Counted from the stretch's first letter, positions 23,018-34,279 are shown. The stretch is 64,000 nt of DNA from Thelonectria olida (GCA_020736575.1 JAGPYM010000035.1:124001-188000), one strand, 5' to 3'. Notes: generated by a model from the letters alone, not told the origin. A program made the numbers and translations.

Positions 23018-24371
23018 CTTGAAACACAGCTAGCTCGAAACGCTCCTCGCTGTATGAGAGCACATAGCATCGAAGAAAGAGCCAAGACTCGGTCTCTTGG
23101 CACACTATAAGTAGTTGGTTCCAGGTACCGGGATGTCGATCATCGGGCCTCGGATGCCTAAACAGGCGATGCGACAGGGCACTTATGATGGCCGTTGAGT
23201 CGTAGATCGGCAAACTCGGATCAGTTCGATAAGTGACGCTCTGGGTATTTGTGGGAAATATAACCAGGTCCTCGTATAATTTAGTCGAATTGAGCAAATC
23301 GGCTGCTGATAACAGGGCCTTTTGATAGCGCCACTTATTCTTTGACAGGTAGTTCTCATTTCTTTTGCTGTTGACCTGCCCAATCTGGTAAACAAAAGTG
23401 CAATGCCTGCAAGGCAACAGTTGTATCTATGAGCCCTTTGGTGCACTTGCAGATAACCACACCTATTGAATCCCAGGGCATAGCGTCTAATTTCGACTTC
23501 TCATATCGTGTATTGTTGCACTTTTAACTTTTTTTTCGACGCCACGCGATGCAGTCCGATCGAGTCTCTAAGCACTCTGGCACCATTAGATGTATTGTGA
23601 GTATGACAACGGGATGATTGGAGATAAGAAACGATTTGGTTCTCTACCATATCAAACCTACTCCCTGGGGTTCCTCCTTCAGACTCGGCAGAAAATCGCA
23701 TGGTTCAGATGGATCATCTTCAACCCTTCAAACGATACAATGCCAGCATGCCTCCTCGTTGACATCACTGATCTCTCCCTCTCTGCAGGGCTTTAGAATC
23801 CTCTGGGGAGCGAGGGCCCAGTGACTCGACGTTGGGGAGGCCCACTGCATCGTGTCCACGCTCATATGAGTCCGGTGATCAGAGAATTTGAGTCATCCTG
23901 ATATTGGCTCATGTTGGCTTTTCACTCTTCGTTGACGTTTAAACAAGGCGTGAGGCTTTGCCCAGCCCGCCCATGGCTGAGAATATGTTCGTGGCTAGCC
24001 GTCAGTATTCCATCACGGCAAGGCTAATCCCTCCGAGGTATAACGCTTCGCGAGGCGCCAAGCTTGGCGTTAGTCGACACATCTTTCCAATATTGTCTTC
24101 GCTTCCTTTCAGGAAGAGACTGCCATAGGTTAGATAAGAACAAATTATTAGTGCCACAAAGTGAACCGCTTCAAAATAGTTCTGATGCGTCTCACCGCTT
24201 CTCCGAAGGGATCATTGAGCGTTGGGGCCCCGAACGGCTGTGATCCTACCTGTAGTCGGAGATTGTGCCCTTCATTCTTCTAGATTCAAGTCGAGCCTTT
24301 ATTTCTGGATATCACCTACCTGATTGTGGCGATCTTGGGGTTCTTACCACCTTGAAGATCGCCTCGCCAGT
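23018..24371. other. Intergenic, no gene seen
   Basis: About 1.35 kb upstream of the S10 gene (minus) and of the small membrane-protein gene (plus). Several ORFs of 60-170 codons overlap one another and show no family features. Confidence 0.5.
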
Positions 24372-24718
24372 ATGGTTGCTCGCACACTCCTTACTGTCAT
24401 TGAGTTTGCTCCCATTATCATCATCGTCGCAGATAGGTTCATATTTGAGGCAAGAACTCGTCGCGTCAATCATATCTTGAAAAGAATAGAGGAGCTCACA
24501 GCAGCGATCTGGGATTCGCCACGACCCCCAGGTAAGCCCGACATAACAAATTAATATGACCAGAAACCCAACTGACGTGAAAATACTCGCTCGCAGAATT
24601 CATGAGGCACCAACTACTGGCTTACCTTCAGAAAATGGAAGCAAAGCAAAGAAGGGGCTTCATCCTGACCGAGTATCAAATGGAAATACTGGCTGAGGCA
24701 CGAAGAGCTTTACAATAG
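24372..24718 (+). CDS. Small spliced membrane protein, unknown
   Basis: Two exons, 24372-24531 and 24597-24718, joined across a 65-bp intron (GTAAGC...CTCGCAG) with exact phase; 93 residues. A TGA at 24321-24323 closes the frame upstream, so the ATG at 24372 is the only start. One hydrophobic helix (LLTVIEFAPIIIIVADRFIF, about residues 5-25) is followed by charged helical sequence with alternating Arg/Lys/Glu, consistent with a single-pass or tail-like small membrane protein. I do not recognise the family. The intron and the coherent amphipathic frame argue that it is real; transcript evidence is lacking. Confidence 0.5.
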
Positions 24719-25726
24719 TCGAGATGGCTATCCTGCGCCCCTGCTGATATCTTGACTCAGCCTGAACGTGCAGCATGCCGGAAACGAGACCGCGAGTCGA
24801 CTATCCGGAGCAAATAAATTGTAGGGAGAGAGACCTGCAAACATTGTTGATGTATTAAGAATTGATCCGATGTAGATGGGATTTTAGAGGCGCAATAATT
24901 TCTACTTCAGACGACAGGGCGTCGCCCTCGATGTTTCTTTCTTACTAAATCGAGGTGAAAATGTCCAAACCCAGCATTACGCACGGGGGACTGCCTATCG
25001 CTCCAACCGTTTGAGCACCGGACACTGGACAGTGTAGGTTGATGGCTGAGCCTCATGTGGCGGGGGGGTGCGACGCCCGGCCCGCCCCCGTCCTTGTCAA
25101 ACCTCGGGAATCTTCTTGGCGCTGATCTGACGTGCCAGTGAAGCTCGAGGATACTACGGGCAGCGCAGCAACCCTTTTGGATTCGAGAGTTGGGTAATTG
25201 GTCGGTTCTTCTGCTGACTTACTTTTGGTGACGAGTTGAGACGTAGAAAACATGCTCACCTTTCACGTCTTTTTGTCTGGTTTTCGTATTCATGAGCGAG
25301 TAACTGCCACCACGAATTTGCAAATACCACCACAACTGTTCAGTTAGTCCAGTGATAAACCGCGACATGCGCCTTTCTTCGGCTTCTCTTCATGTCAAGA
25401 TCTTCAATGTACCCCGCAAAACGCGGCCTCGATTCCGGAGCTTCCGCACGAGCCCATGCCCGATGAAGCCTCACACCCTTACACTTCCCCAGATTATGAC
25501 AACATTAATTCCCAGAAATCGGCCAGTGACTATAAATTCCTGGTTTTCTTTCAATGTTCATCCGCACTCTCCCCGCAGACGGGCCGAATGTCGTAGTGCT
25601 TCCGCGGTGTCTGTTGGATGATGCCCCAATATCTGGTTGTGCCATGCGTGGCGATGATGTAGCATCTCACGGTCTTTAATATGCGTAAAATTAGAACCTT
25701 CTTAGAATTAACATCATCTGAATGAA
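24719..25726. other. Intergenic, no gene seen
   Basis: About 1 kb before the six-hairpin glycosidase gene. Includes a G/C-rich spot near 25063-25090. ORF 25352-25621 has no recognisable features. Presumably contains the glycosidase promoter. Confidence 0.5.
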
Positions 25727-27976
25727 ATGTCCCACGACACGTTTGAGCTCGTTTCCACCATGTTGCTCTCCTACTTGACTCTACTGGGGATCGTATCCCT
25801 CACATTCGCCGGCAGCAAGTCGGAAACGTCATGCTCCGTCATCACCCAGCATCTCAGTGATCCGCCCTACGAAAACTACTTTTATTCCGATTGCAACGTC
25901 GACGCTCAAACCGTCGTTACCAGCCCTTTACCGGACAGCAATCTGACCATCATCGGCCCTCGTCTAATTGTCGCATGGCCGGCTGGTAACAGTGGCATCT
26001 GCACCTTCTTCCAGCCTAAGAACGGACAAAATGGAACACTCGCAATCGAGCTCGTCAATTCTACCCTGGGACAGCCTTTAGCCGGGACTCATCATGTCAA
26101 AAAGTCATCGGGATATCCTGTCGTGGGTGTTGAGGGCGTCATTTCGTTCAACACTTCTGCGGAGTTGACAATTACGATTCTAGGCAGCATTAGAAACATT
26201 CGCGACTTCACCGAGGGGCCCAGCATCCTTGAACCTGTGATCCAGGATGTGATCAATGTCACCAGGTTCAACAAGACTGGTGTTCAGTTCTCTCGGTTGT
26301 GGCTGGATAACACAACGGTTACCACATTCACTCTTGCACCCTGGCAAAACCCGGACAGCCAGATCAAGATAGTGAATGGCACTGCCAGCTTCGGCGCAGG
26401 CTTTTATCACTTTTCCGCATCGTTCAACTACCCACAGCTAGAGCAGCTCAGCCCCAAGCAAGTGCTCAGCAACGGCTCGTGGTCCTTGATCGAGCAAAAG
26501 CCGTCCCAGACCCGCTCCCTATCATTTTTCTCCTACACGGAAAAGCTGCTGGCAGGTGGGTGGAGGTTCTTGACCTATTTTGGCAGAGACAGTATGATTT
26601 CTGCATTGCTCCTTGAACCCGTTCTCAGCAAAGGAAACAGCTCTGCCACCGAAGCCGTGATCGGGGCCGTTCTTGAGCGCATGAACAGAACGGATGGCTC
26701 AGTCTGTCACGAGGAAACAATCGGAGACTATGCGACGTTTGTGAATTTACAGAAGAATATCACGTCGACAGCTGCGGGTTTTACGTACCCCATGATCGAC
26801 ACCGATTACTTCTTGCCGGTTCTGATGGAGAGATATTTCAAGTCATCACCCAAGCGGATCAAGCCTCTCTTGAGCACCAAAGCAGGAAGCATTGACAAGG
26901 AGAACAGGAACCTGACTTGGGGCGATCTCAGTTTCATTGGCGCTCAGAAGATCATGAACCTCACTAAGGCTTTTGGAGAGGAGCAGGCAATCAAGAATCT
27001 CATCCATCTCAAAGATGGCGAAATCGTCGGACAGTGGCGCGACTCTACCTATGGCCTTGCCAATGGCCGCATTCCTTTCGACGTCAATTGCGCATTGGTC
27101 CCGGCGGCTTTGTATGCCATTTCCAAACTGGCAGCGCTCCCAGGCGTGTATCCTGACAATGCCGTTACGAAAAACTGGGCGACAATTGCCGCCAAGAGGG
27201 CCAAAATTTGGGAGGATGGCACTCTCCCGTTGTTCGAGCACAACATCACCATCAATCAGGCAAAGTCTCGACTGAAGGACTATATCGACAAGAGCACTTT
27301 CTACGACGGACCGACACATGCAGACTCAATCACCAAGTACTCTTCTGCGGACAAAGTCATTGACTACGCCATCGCCATCAACAGCACCGAGTCACCCGAG
27401 AAGATCCCAATCATGCACACAGACACGGCGTTTCGCCTGTTCCTACTAAATTCGACAAATGATGAGCAACTCACAAGGTTCATCAACGCGACGGCGAATA
27501 CAATTCTTCGCCCGTTCCCCGCTGGCCTAACCACACCGGTTGGCGTCGTCGTCGCGAACCCTGCGCTGTCCGATGACGACGTGCTAATTGCAAATTTCAC
27601 CAATTCTGCATATCACGGGACGGTGGTTTGGAGTTGGCAGCTGGCTCTGATGGCGAAGGGTTTTGAACGACAGGTTGAACGCTGTGAAAAGTCCGCGTCT
27701 CCTCAGCGATCTTCGGTGCCAGCCTTTTGTGGGGACGAGTCTGTATACAAAGCTGTGAAAAAGGCTTACAATGTTCTTTGGGATGTGATTGAGGATAACT
27801 CAGATCAATTGCAGTCTGAAGTTTGGAGTTGGACGTTTAGCAGCGATGGGTTCAAGTTATCGCCGCTTGGGGTGCTGCCGCCGCCGCCTGGTGTAAGTGG
27901 GGGAACTGAGAGCAACATCAGGCAACTCTGGAGTTTGACGTTTTTGGCCGTGACGAGAAATAAAGAGCTGAAATAA
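25727..27976 (+). CDS. Secreted six-hairpin glycosidase-like protein
   Basis: Single exon, 749 residues (738 if translation begins at the second ATG, 25760, which puts the signal peptide MLLSYLTLLGIVSLTFA at the very N-terminus). The N-terminal beta-rich region is followed by an (alpha/alpha)6 toroid, with the landmark GGWRFLTYFGRDSMISALLL (about residues 282-301), the acidic GQWRDSTYG site and WSWQLALMAKGFERQ near the end. Many N-glycosylation sequons. Related fungal proteins resemble glycogen-debranching or glycoside-hydrolase toroids; no specific CAZy family was assigned. Likely extracellular carbohydrate degradation. No introns, unlike most neighbours. Confidence 0.85.
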   Translation: MSHDTFELVSTMLLSYLTLLGIVSLTFAGSKSETSCSVITQHLSDPPYENYFYSDCNVDAQTVVTSPLPDSNLTIIGPRLIVAWPAGNSGICTFFQPKNGQNGTLAIELVNSTLGQPLAGTHHVKKSSGYPVVGVEGVISFNTSAELTITILGSIRNIRDFTEGPSILEPVIQDVINVTRFNKTGVQFSRLWLDNTTVTTFTLAPWQNPDSQIKIVNGTASFGAGFYHFSASFNYPQLEQLSPKQVLSNGSWSLIEQKPSQTRSLSFFSYTEKLLAGGWRFLTYFGRDSMISALLLEPVLSKGNSSATEAVIGAVLERMNRTDGSVCHEETIGDYATFVNLQKNITSTAAGFTYPMIDTDYFLPVLMERYFKSSPKRIKPLLSTKAGSIDKENRNLTWGDLSFIGAQKIMNLTKAFGEEQAIKNLIHLKDGEIVGQWRDSTYGLANGRIPFDVNCALVPAALYAISKLAALPGVYPDNAVTKNWATIAAKRAKIWEDGTLPLFEHNITINQAKSRLKDYIDKSTFYDGPTHADSITKYSSADKVIDYAIAINSTESPEKIPIMHTDTAFRLFLLNSTNDEQLTRFINATANTILRPFPAGLTTPVGVVVANPALSDDDVLIANFTNSAYHGTVVWSWQLALMAKGFERQVERCEKSASPQRSSVPAFCGDESVYKAVKKAYNVLWDVIEDNSDQLQSEVWSWTFSSDGFKLSPLGVLPPPPGVSGGTESNIRQLWSLTFLAVTRNKELK

Positions 27977-28345
27977 TTGGCGGCAATGGCAAAGATGGAA
28001 AGGATTATAATGCAGTGTTGATTCGTGGTTTCCCGTCTCTATCGTTCACGAGACCCATGCGCATACAACTTTATCAGTACACACAAAACCATCAATTGAA
28101 TACGAGATAGCCTGGACGTCAGACCACCAACGGCACAGGAAGTGAAATGAGAATCACAGTTAATAGATCAATTCAATTTTAATTGCGCAATCAAATCTAA
28201 TTCGTTACTAGCGATTCATGTCCCATGGTATCCTCTACCCACCAACACCATCCCGTCCCACCCTACACCCTGCCAACCGCAAAAAAGAAAAATGCCGCAA
28301 CACACGGCAAAAAGAAGGATTTTGGCGGAATCAAACCGCCTGCAA
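27977..28345. other. Short intergenic region before tRNA-Ala
   Basis: 369 bp of 3' flank of the glycosidase gene. It contains the downstream side of the minus-strand tRNA gene, including a T-rich stretch on its transcript strand (GTGTTGCGGCATTTTTCTTTTTTGC region, 28279-28305) that may serve as Pol III terminator. Confidence 0.4.
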
Positions 28346-28435
28346 TGGACGAACAGGGAATCGAACCCTGGACCACTCCCAAACTATTCAGACGAATCGT
28401 GCTAAGGGAGTATTATACCACTAAACCATTCGCCC
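28346..28435 (-). tRNA. tRNA-Ala (anticodon AGC), with intron
   Basis: Cloverleaf on the minus strand: acceptor arm GGGCGAA/TTCGTCC with one G-U pair, D arm GTTTAGTGGT, anticodon stem CTCCC/GGGAG, T arm CAGGGTTCGATTCCCTG. The loop reads TTAGCA, then 18 bases (28382-28399), then T, so an intron sits at the usual position after base 37. The anticodon AGC is at 28401-28403. The anticodon arm matches the eukaryotic tRNA-Ala(AGC) pattern. Confidence 0.9.
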
Positions 28436-28455
28436 GAGTCGTGATTTGATGCTTG

Positions 28456-30111
28456 TCATTGCATCGCGCAGTCCCCATCAATGGTGGACATCAGCTCCTC
28501 CGACTCGGCCGAGATTGGCAGCAGAGCCGGATCGATGTTGCGCCTGGCAATTTTCCGGTGCAGCTTGTCCAGCGTAAGCTTCCACCACCCACCCATCTTG
28601 ACCCAGTCGCACGAGGACCCAAAGTCAGTTTGGTACTCGAGCATGAGCCTCGTCATGTGGTCTTTGAGCGTTTCGTCCTTCGACACGGCCCACGCAGTCG
28701 TGAGAGAGATGGGGACGTGGCTGGAGCCCAGCGGCCGTAAATCATATGCCTCTTCCGCTTGCCGGATGATCTCGTTGATGCACGACTTCGACTCGTTGAC
28801 CAAGCTGGTGTCGGACGGGTCGAATTGTTGGAGGATTGTGTTGAGCAGCAGGGCCAGCGTGAGGGCAATATTGTAAGCAACGCGCAATCCGTGCTGGACC
28901 CTCACGTATGTAAAGCCCGGCCGTGTTGCGAGGTCCTTGTCAGTGACGTGTGTACATTTCCGCTGCAGTTTCTGACAGTCAATCCGAAGTAAGTGGTACG
29001 AGGAGAAGATGTCGAGGTGGTTCGCTATGGGATCTTTGAAGTACGCCGGATATCTGGAGAGACTTCTGAGGCTGATGCTGGAGAAGACGTCTGGGTTGAG
29101 TCGTTTGATCCTCTGGTAGTCTGGGTGTGGAGGCCCGTCTGGCCCTCTGAACCTGTCCAGCATCTTGTGGAACCAAGGGTTCAGCTTGATCCTGGGGTTG
29201 ACGACGCTCTCCATGATCTAAAAGATGGTCAGTCATGCATCCATAGCTAAGTGGTGGGTATTAGATGCGTACAACTGGAACACACATGGCCACCAACATC
29301 TCCATCTCGAAAGCACCGCTCCAGTCTTTGTCAGCCATCGCCTTCAAGAGGTACGCCAGTCCTTCTCCATGGCTAGCTGAACTGGGAGCACCTGGCAGAC
29401 CAATCCAGCCCTGAGAAGCGAGTGAGTAAGTGATCACGAGGTATATACAGTGTATGTGAGCAACGTCTGTGCCCAGAGAAATTACTCACCTGAACAACCA
29501 TGATCAAGTATATTGCGCACATGGTCTCTGGCGTTTGGCCTCTCACGGGATCGTCTAGACACTCGCCCAAAGCTTTCAGCGCGTGCCCATACTTTTGAAA
29601 AGCCTCCAGCCCGTATGCGTCAGAGTGAAGTGTCGAGAAGCCCGTAGCAAACGCATCGACCGCAGCGTCCAGGGCTGCATTCTTGCCGATCCGCTGTGGG
29701 ATATAGCGCAGGAACGTGCCGTACGTCTGGATGTCGTAGCGGAGATCATCCACGGCCAGTCGCGACACAAAGACGGTCGCGATGGCCATGGTTCGGCTCC
29801 GCGGCATGACGGCCAGCGGGTTCGTCTTCTGGATGCGCACCTTTTTCGTCACCATCTTGACGGGCTCCGACTCGGCTTCTAGCACCTGCACCTTGAACTT
29901 GTAGCGCTGCTGGCCGCCGCCGACGCACGCGATGGAGAGGCGAGTGCATCGTGCACACGCGGGTTTGGCCTGGTCGCACTATAGATGCATTGGTGGCGTT
30001 AGCGATGGGCATCACCACGAGAGACGGTGAGAGTGAGAGACGATCTGAACTAACCTTCTTCTTCTGTTTCCGGCACGCATCGCACCCTTTTCCTGACGGG
30101 ACACCGGGCAT
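28456..30111 (-). CDS. Zn2Cys6 transcription factor
   Basis: Four exons in phase: complement(30111-30055), (29978-29490), (29410-29273), (29217-28456); 481 residues. The binuclear zinc cluster is created by splicing: CDACRKQKKK from exon 1 and CDQAKPACARCTRLSIAC from exon 2, giving Cys at 10, 13, 20, 27, 30 and 37. Downstream is the helical region common to short fungal regulators (fungal_trans_2-like), with the TFLRYIPQRIGKNAALD and YGHALKALGECL blocks typical of this group. Nuclear DNA-binding regulator; targets unknown. It ends 20 bp from the tRNA-Ala gene. The tail may regulate nearby secreted enzymes, but nothing shows that. Confidence 0.9.
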
Positions 30112-31037
30112 GTTTGGACTATTGGCGTCGAGCGCAGCGATTTACCGAAAGCAGTAAACACCGCGCAAGAGCATCAACTGATCAATAAGTACAAGGGGGA
30201 AAGCAAAAAAGAGGAGGCGTGTCCAAGGTTGTTGGTCTGTCGTCGGTCGATGAGAGAAGGGGCCAGAAACGACGCCCCGCATCTTTAAACGGGCAGAAGA
30301 GGTTGGCTCGCGAAGCAACAGGGATCTTCGACTCCTGGAGCTGGAGGGCTGAGGGCCTTGGCTGATGTCGACGACGACGCTGTTGGAGGATGTAGGGACG
30401 GATGATTGGCTGTCGAGGATGCTGACAGTTCCACTGCGACCTGCGAGATGATGGAGCCGTGAACACAGCGGCACATGGAACCTGTTTGGGATTAGTTTGG
30501 ATCGGAGGGTTTCATTGATGTGAGGCGAGAGATGCATTGTCAGCACCATCAAATCCTTGGGGGTTATGCCTGGTCACGGCTCTGATTGATGCCTGTTGGC
30601 ATATGAAAGGCTTGGCTCTGCCTCTAAGTGATGAGTTTAATCATCTTCTCTCGACCCTTCATCCAATGATACTCGCAAAGTGACTATTTGCCTCGTTTAC
30701 AGGATCGACGCCTCGGCCATTCCGCCGAATTGGGGCTATGCTTCTTGGTACAGCCCTACGACATGGCCACTCTGCGCTCCATTTGCCCATAGCAGGGAAT
30801 GCCAGGCTCTGCAGATCATCAACGCAGCCTTATCTCACTAAAAGTGCCGACCCGATCGTGCCACTATTAGTCGACAGGGTCTATTAATAAAGATCCAAAG
30901 TTCCCTTGTTTCAAAAGATTCAATTAGACGACTTTCAGCTACTGTCACCACCAGATTGAAAAGACCCGCGCCTTACCAAGCACGCAACCGACTCGACGAA
31001 TCAAGACATCATAGCGAATTGCTTCACTGGCTCAACA
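30112..31037. other. Divergent intergenic region
   Basis: 0.9 kb between the Zn2Cys6 gene and the small unknown gene, so it contains both promoters. Pyrimidine/purine-rich patches but no recognised element. ORF 30142-30552 has no family features. Confidence 0.5.
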
Positions 31038-31598
31038 ATGACAAATGTTCCTCCTTCGGGTCCTCAAACCCTCCTCATTCGTCCGTCATCACAAAACCCA
31101 GACTTTCTCTTCGTGCACCCCGATGGAATCCCCATTGAAGCGCCTCCGATGTACACCATCCAAGTCAACAAATACCAAAAGCCTCACGTCACCGTCTCGC
31201 GCGGATACATGAGCCAAGAGTCAATAATCGGATACGTTACTATGCACACCTTCTCCTCAACCACCGACATATCTGTTCGTGGCCAGTCAATGCCGATGAA
31301 AGAGTCCTCACTCTCTGGCTATTACACACTCAACCTTCCGACCATGGGCAAATTCAAGTGGAAGCCAAATCCCTTCACCATGAGCTCTCCCGAGTTGGTC
31401 GACAGCATGGACCAAAAGTTGGCGAAACTGAGCTCCGTGAGCCTCACTGCTATCGGCCAGAAGAAACTGGAAATAATGGTTCCGGTTGCTGATTACTTTC
31501 TGGATTTTATCGTGGTAACGGCCTATGCTGTGAGAATGTCGCTGAAGGCGAACAAAGAAATTGCTTCCGAGGTCGGCCAGGCAGTCGCTGGCATATAA
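31038..31598 (+). CDS. Conserved hypothetical protein (DUF6593/tubby-like beta fold suspected)
   Basis: Single exon, 186 residues. Beta-strand-rich with short repeats: MYTIQVNKYQKPHVTVSRG, SSTTDISVRGQSMPM, YYTLNLPTMGKFKWKP. A pattern of ligand-type strands ending in GxFxWxP is shared by small fungal proteins of the DUF6593 type, which have a tubby/LURP-one-like shape. No signal peptide, no membrane helix of usual length (a short hydrophobic stretch LDFIVVTAYAV near residue 160 may be a helix that closes the barrel). Function unknown. Confidence 0.65.
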   Translation: MTNVPPSGPQTLLIRPSSQNPDFLFVHPDGIPIEAPPMYTIQVNKYQKPHVTVSRGYMSQESIIGYVTMHTFSSTTDISVRGQSMPMKESSLSGYYTLNLPTMGKFKWKPNPFTMSSPELVDSMDQKLAKLSSVSLTAIGQKKLEIMVPVADYFLDFIVVTAYAVRMSLKANKEIASEVGQAVAGI

Positions 31599-31862
31599 GT
31601 GCCTACGCAATGATTGCCGCGGCGCAGCTTTAGACGGAATAAATTATGTACATTGTAATATCAGTGGGGAAGACGATGCGTGGTGGTAGATTAATGTGTT
31701 AGACGGACACTGATGAAGCTTGAGCTCAAGATGATATTTTAGAGGTAGATATTGTATATTAGAGTGCAAAGCAAATGCGTCGATCAATGATCTATAACGT
31801 GAATCTCCTGCGTACCAGGTCGAGACTGGTCTATCCACGGAGGACGTACGAACGTAAGCTCT
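31599..31862. other. Convergent 3' region
   Basis: 264 bp between converging stops; AT-rich, no gene. Confidence 0.5.
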
Positions 31863-33044
31863 CTAAGCGAACGTAATCACGCCATCCTTGCAAGCAGTCC
31901 CAGCAGGAACATCCTGAGGAAGCGCCCAGCCAAAATTGCAAATGCCAAAGCTAGACTCCGAAAAGCAAACAAGCTCGCCAGAGGTAGGACAAGCCGTCAT
32001 ACCGTCGGCCGAACCAGGCTGGTCGGTGCTGTCAGGATTCTCGGCTGATGTCTGGGACGCGACAGGTGACTCGCTGCTGACAGGGACTTCCTCGGTAGGG
32101 ACAGCTTGGTCAACAGAGCTGGTAACGATGGTTACCATGCTAGAGACAATGCTGGTTGCCTGACTGGGAGTATTAGAAAGTACGGGCGTGTCAGTTGAAG
32201 GAGACTCAGAGGCAGTAGCAACAGGTGCTGAACTAGCGTCTGTACCAGACGCAACAGGCTCAGAAGAGTTTCCGCCATTAGAGTCTTCAAAGGCGGGCTC
32301 AGAAGGGGCCTCGCAGGTTCCTTGACTATCTGGAGTGATCTGATCATTGACCTTGCCATACTTTCCAGGCTTGGGGAATCCGATGACTGATTCAATGGCG
32401 TTGGTGGTGCACTCACCGGGGATGTTGGCTTTAAACGGAGCGGGAAGGCCGTCGACAAAGGAACTGTCATCTGAACCCCCGGTGATCTCAATGGGAGCGC
32501 AGTTCATGTACATCTCTCGGTTGCCAATCTTGTTGAACCAGGTCCAGGCAAAGATGGCCTTGCCGTTCTTCATCTCCTTGGGAATGGGAATGTTGAACTG
32601 GCGAAGGCACTCCTTGTCCGAATCGTTGCCGCACTCGGGGCCGGTCTCTCGACCGCTAGGATCGGTGCCATCGGAGACAAGGTTGCCCGCCGCCTCTGCA
32701 GGACATCCGCCGATGATGCTATAGATGGTTTTCCACTCGGAAACATCCGCTGGGGGCGTGTCGGCGTAGGCCACGCTGAACTGGCACGAGCCGCCGCCGT
32801 GGACGGCGCTGCCTTGAAACTTGACGAGCGTGGAGGAGCCTGCAGTGACAGTAGTAACATTCTCGACTGTTGGGTTGGCATTTTGGCAAGGGAAGGGAAA
32901 GTCAGCACTGAGAGGATCGACTTGCAGGAGAGGAGCGGTGTCGAGATTGAAGGGGTGAGGCTCGATCATGATGAGATGAGATGAGACCTCCCCGCAGGCG
33001 AGGGCTAGGGCAGTGCCCACAATCATGGTCTTGTTAATTGACAT
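31863..33044 (-). CDS. AA11-like lytic polysaccharide monooxygenase with X278-type C-terminal module
   Basis: Copper enzyme that oxidatively cleaves chitin-like polymers (inferred from family). Single exon, 393 residues. A signal peptide ends at residue 22, so the mature protein begins with His (HLIMIEPHPFN), the first ligand of the histidine brace; the second His is in AVHGGGSCQFS (about residue 82). FAWTWFNKIGNREMYMNCAPIEI is the conserved LPMO core. Residues about 245-340 form a Ser/Thr/Pro-rich linker. The last 45 residues (CPTSGELVCFSESSFGICNFGW...GTACKDG) match the cysteine-spaced X278 module found on AA11 enzymes. The call rests on pattern recognition; AA11 is preferred over other LPMO families because of the HMxM-like start and X278 tail. 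Confidence 0.83.
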   Translation of the reverse strand: MSINKTMIVGTALALACGEVSSHLIMIEPHPFNLDTAPLLQVDPLSADFPFPCQNANPTVENVTTVTAGSSTLVKFQGSAVHGGGSCQFSVAYADTPPADVSEWKTIYSIIGGCPAEAAGNLVSDGTDPSGRETGPECGNDSDKECLRQFNIPIPKEMKNGKAIFAWTWFNKIGNREMYMNCAPIEITGGSDDSSFVDGLPAPFKANIPGECTTNAIESVIGFPKPGKYGKVNDQITPDSQGTCEAPSEPAFEDSNGGNSSEPVASGTDASSAPVATASESPSTDTPVLSNTPSQATSIVSSMVTIVTSSVDQAVPTEEVPVSSESPVASQTSAENPDSTDQPGSADGMTACPTSGELVCFSESSFGICNFGWALPQDVPAGTACKDGVITFA

Positions 33045-34279
33045 GATTGCTTACTGAGTTAATTTGGAGCGTGTTGGTTTGAGCAGCTGTAAGTTCAAGC
33101 TGAGTGATGGAGCGAGTGCTGCGATGTTGTAATTGTTGTGGCTTGTTGTGAAAGTTATAGTTCGATTATAATGCCAAGACTTGGGTATTATATACATGGA
33201 TTCTATCAAGTCTTGTTCCTAGAAGCTTTTTGGATGAGATCTTGTTCTCACCCCTTTGTTTCAACGTCACTGAGTTGATGTTAAATGGTGGAACACTGTT
33301 ACAGATGTTCGGCTTGATCTTTGTGCACTTTCAGGATTGAAAGAACACTTCGGGCATCCAGTACCTTCTAAAACGCGCCAATAGACTGAAAATGAAGGGC
33401 AAATTAAGCTTGCAACGAACGGTCTTGTTCGTCCCTTTATCCTTGGGCACACTATTATAGCCCAGCATGCTCAACTCAAGCACAGTGGCAGGAAAGGGCA
33501 TGTACCGTCCTGCTCCAATTCTACGGAACACAAAGAGCATTGAAAAGAGACTTATACGCCGATTAACCGAGTGAACGTAGCAAGTTTAGTTTTGTTGCGG
33601 ACAGTACTAGCGGTCCGACAGAGGACACTGTGTTCTTTAAAGATGTAAGCCCGCGTTACTCTTCTGTTCATTGAAGAAGCTCTTCTTGCATATCTCACGT
33701 CAATGCCCGAAGCATTCGACTTTCGACACCGGGTTCTCGCCACCTGTTGGCATCAGTTTATGCCTTTCGAGAACTCTGCCGCCCTCACATGTGTAAATTT
33801 GAACCTCATCGTTGTGCATCTATTTCCACTTCGTCCGCGCACTCCGTTTCCGCCAGCTCAACAGGCGCTAGATCTAATGCAATTTCGAGTCATAACTCGA
33901 GCGACGGCTGTAGTCATGGGAATTGTTCTATACCTCTGTTTGATCAAGATCGGTACATTAACGTAATATCCTCATCCTCGAGCTTGGCCATTACGCTTGA
34001 ATAATCTGACAAGGATTCTGCCACGAGGACTCAAGCATCAGCTCCAGTTGATTGAAGTCTACAAACTAATGGGCAAGAAACTTTGCACTCATTCAGAAGC
34101 TTTACAAGAGCCTGGGTTTGCTGTGGAAAGCTATAATGAAGCCGATTGACTTACACAGCACCCCCTGGACGACCAAACGTTTATCGAAACAAACTTGAAC
34201 TAACATCGTCAACAAATTCAACGAGTAAAACTATCGACATGCGCAAACAAAAATATTCATGACTCTAACGACGGAAAAG
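33045..34279. other. Intergenic, no gene seen
   Basis: 1.2 kb upstream of the LPMO gene. Short unrelated ORFs only. Base composition falls toward AT as the repeat island at 34.3 kb is approached. Confidence 0.5.
33187..33194 (-). promoter_or_regulatory. Possible TATA box of the LPMO gene
   Basis: TATATAAT on the minus strand, about 145 bp upstream of the ATG at 33044. Only sequence resemblance supports it. Confidence 0.35.

Noticed and set aside
22896..23417. 173-codon minus-strand ORF
   Set aside because: Overlaps the carboxypeptidase signal-peptide exon in another frame; low-quality amino-acid pattern.
26846..27319. 157-codon minus-strand ORF
   Set aside because: Antisense shadow of the six-hairpin glycosidase.
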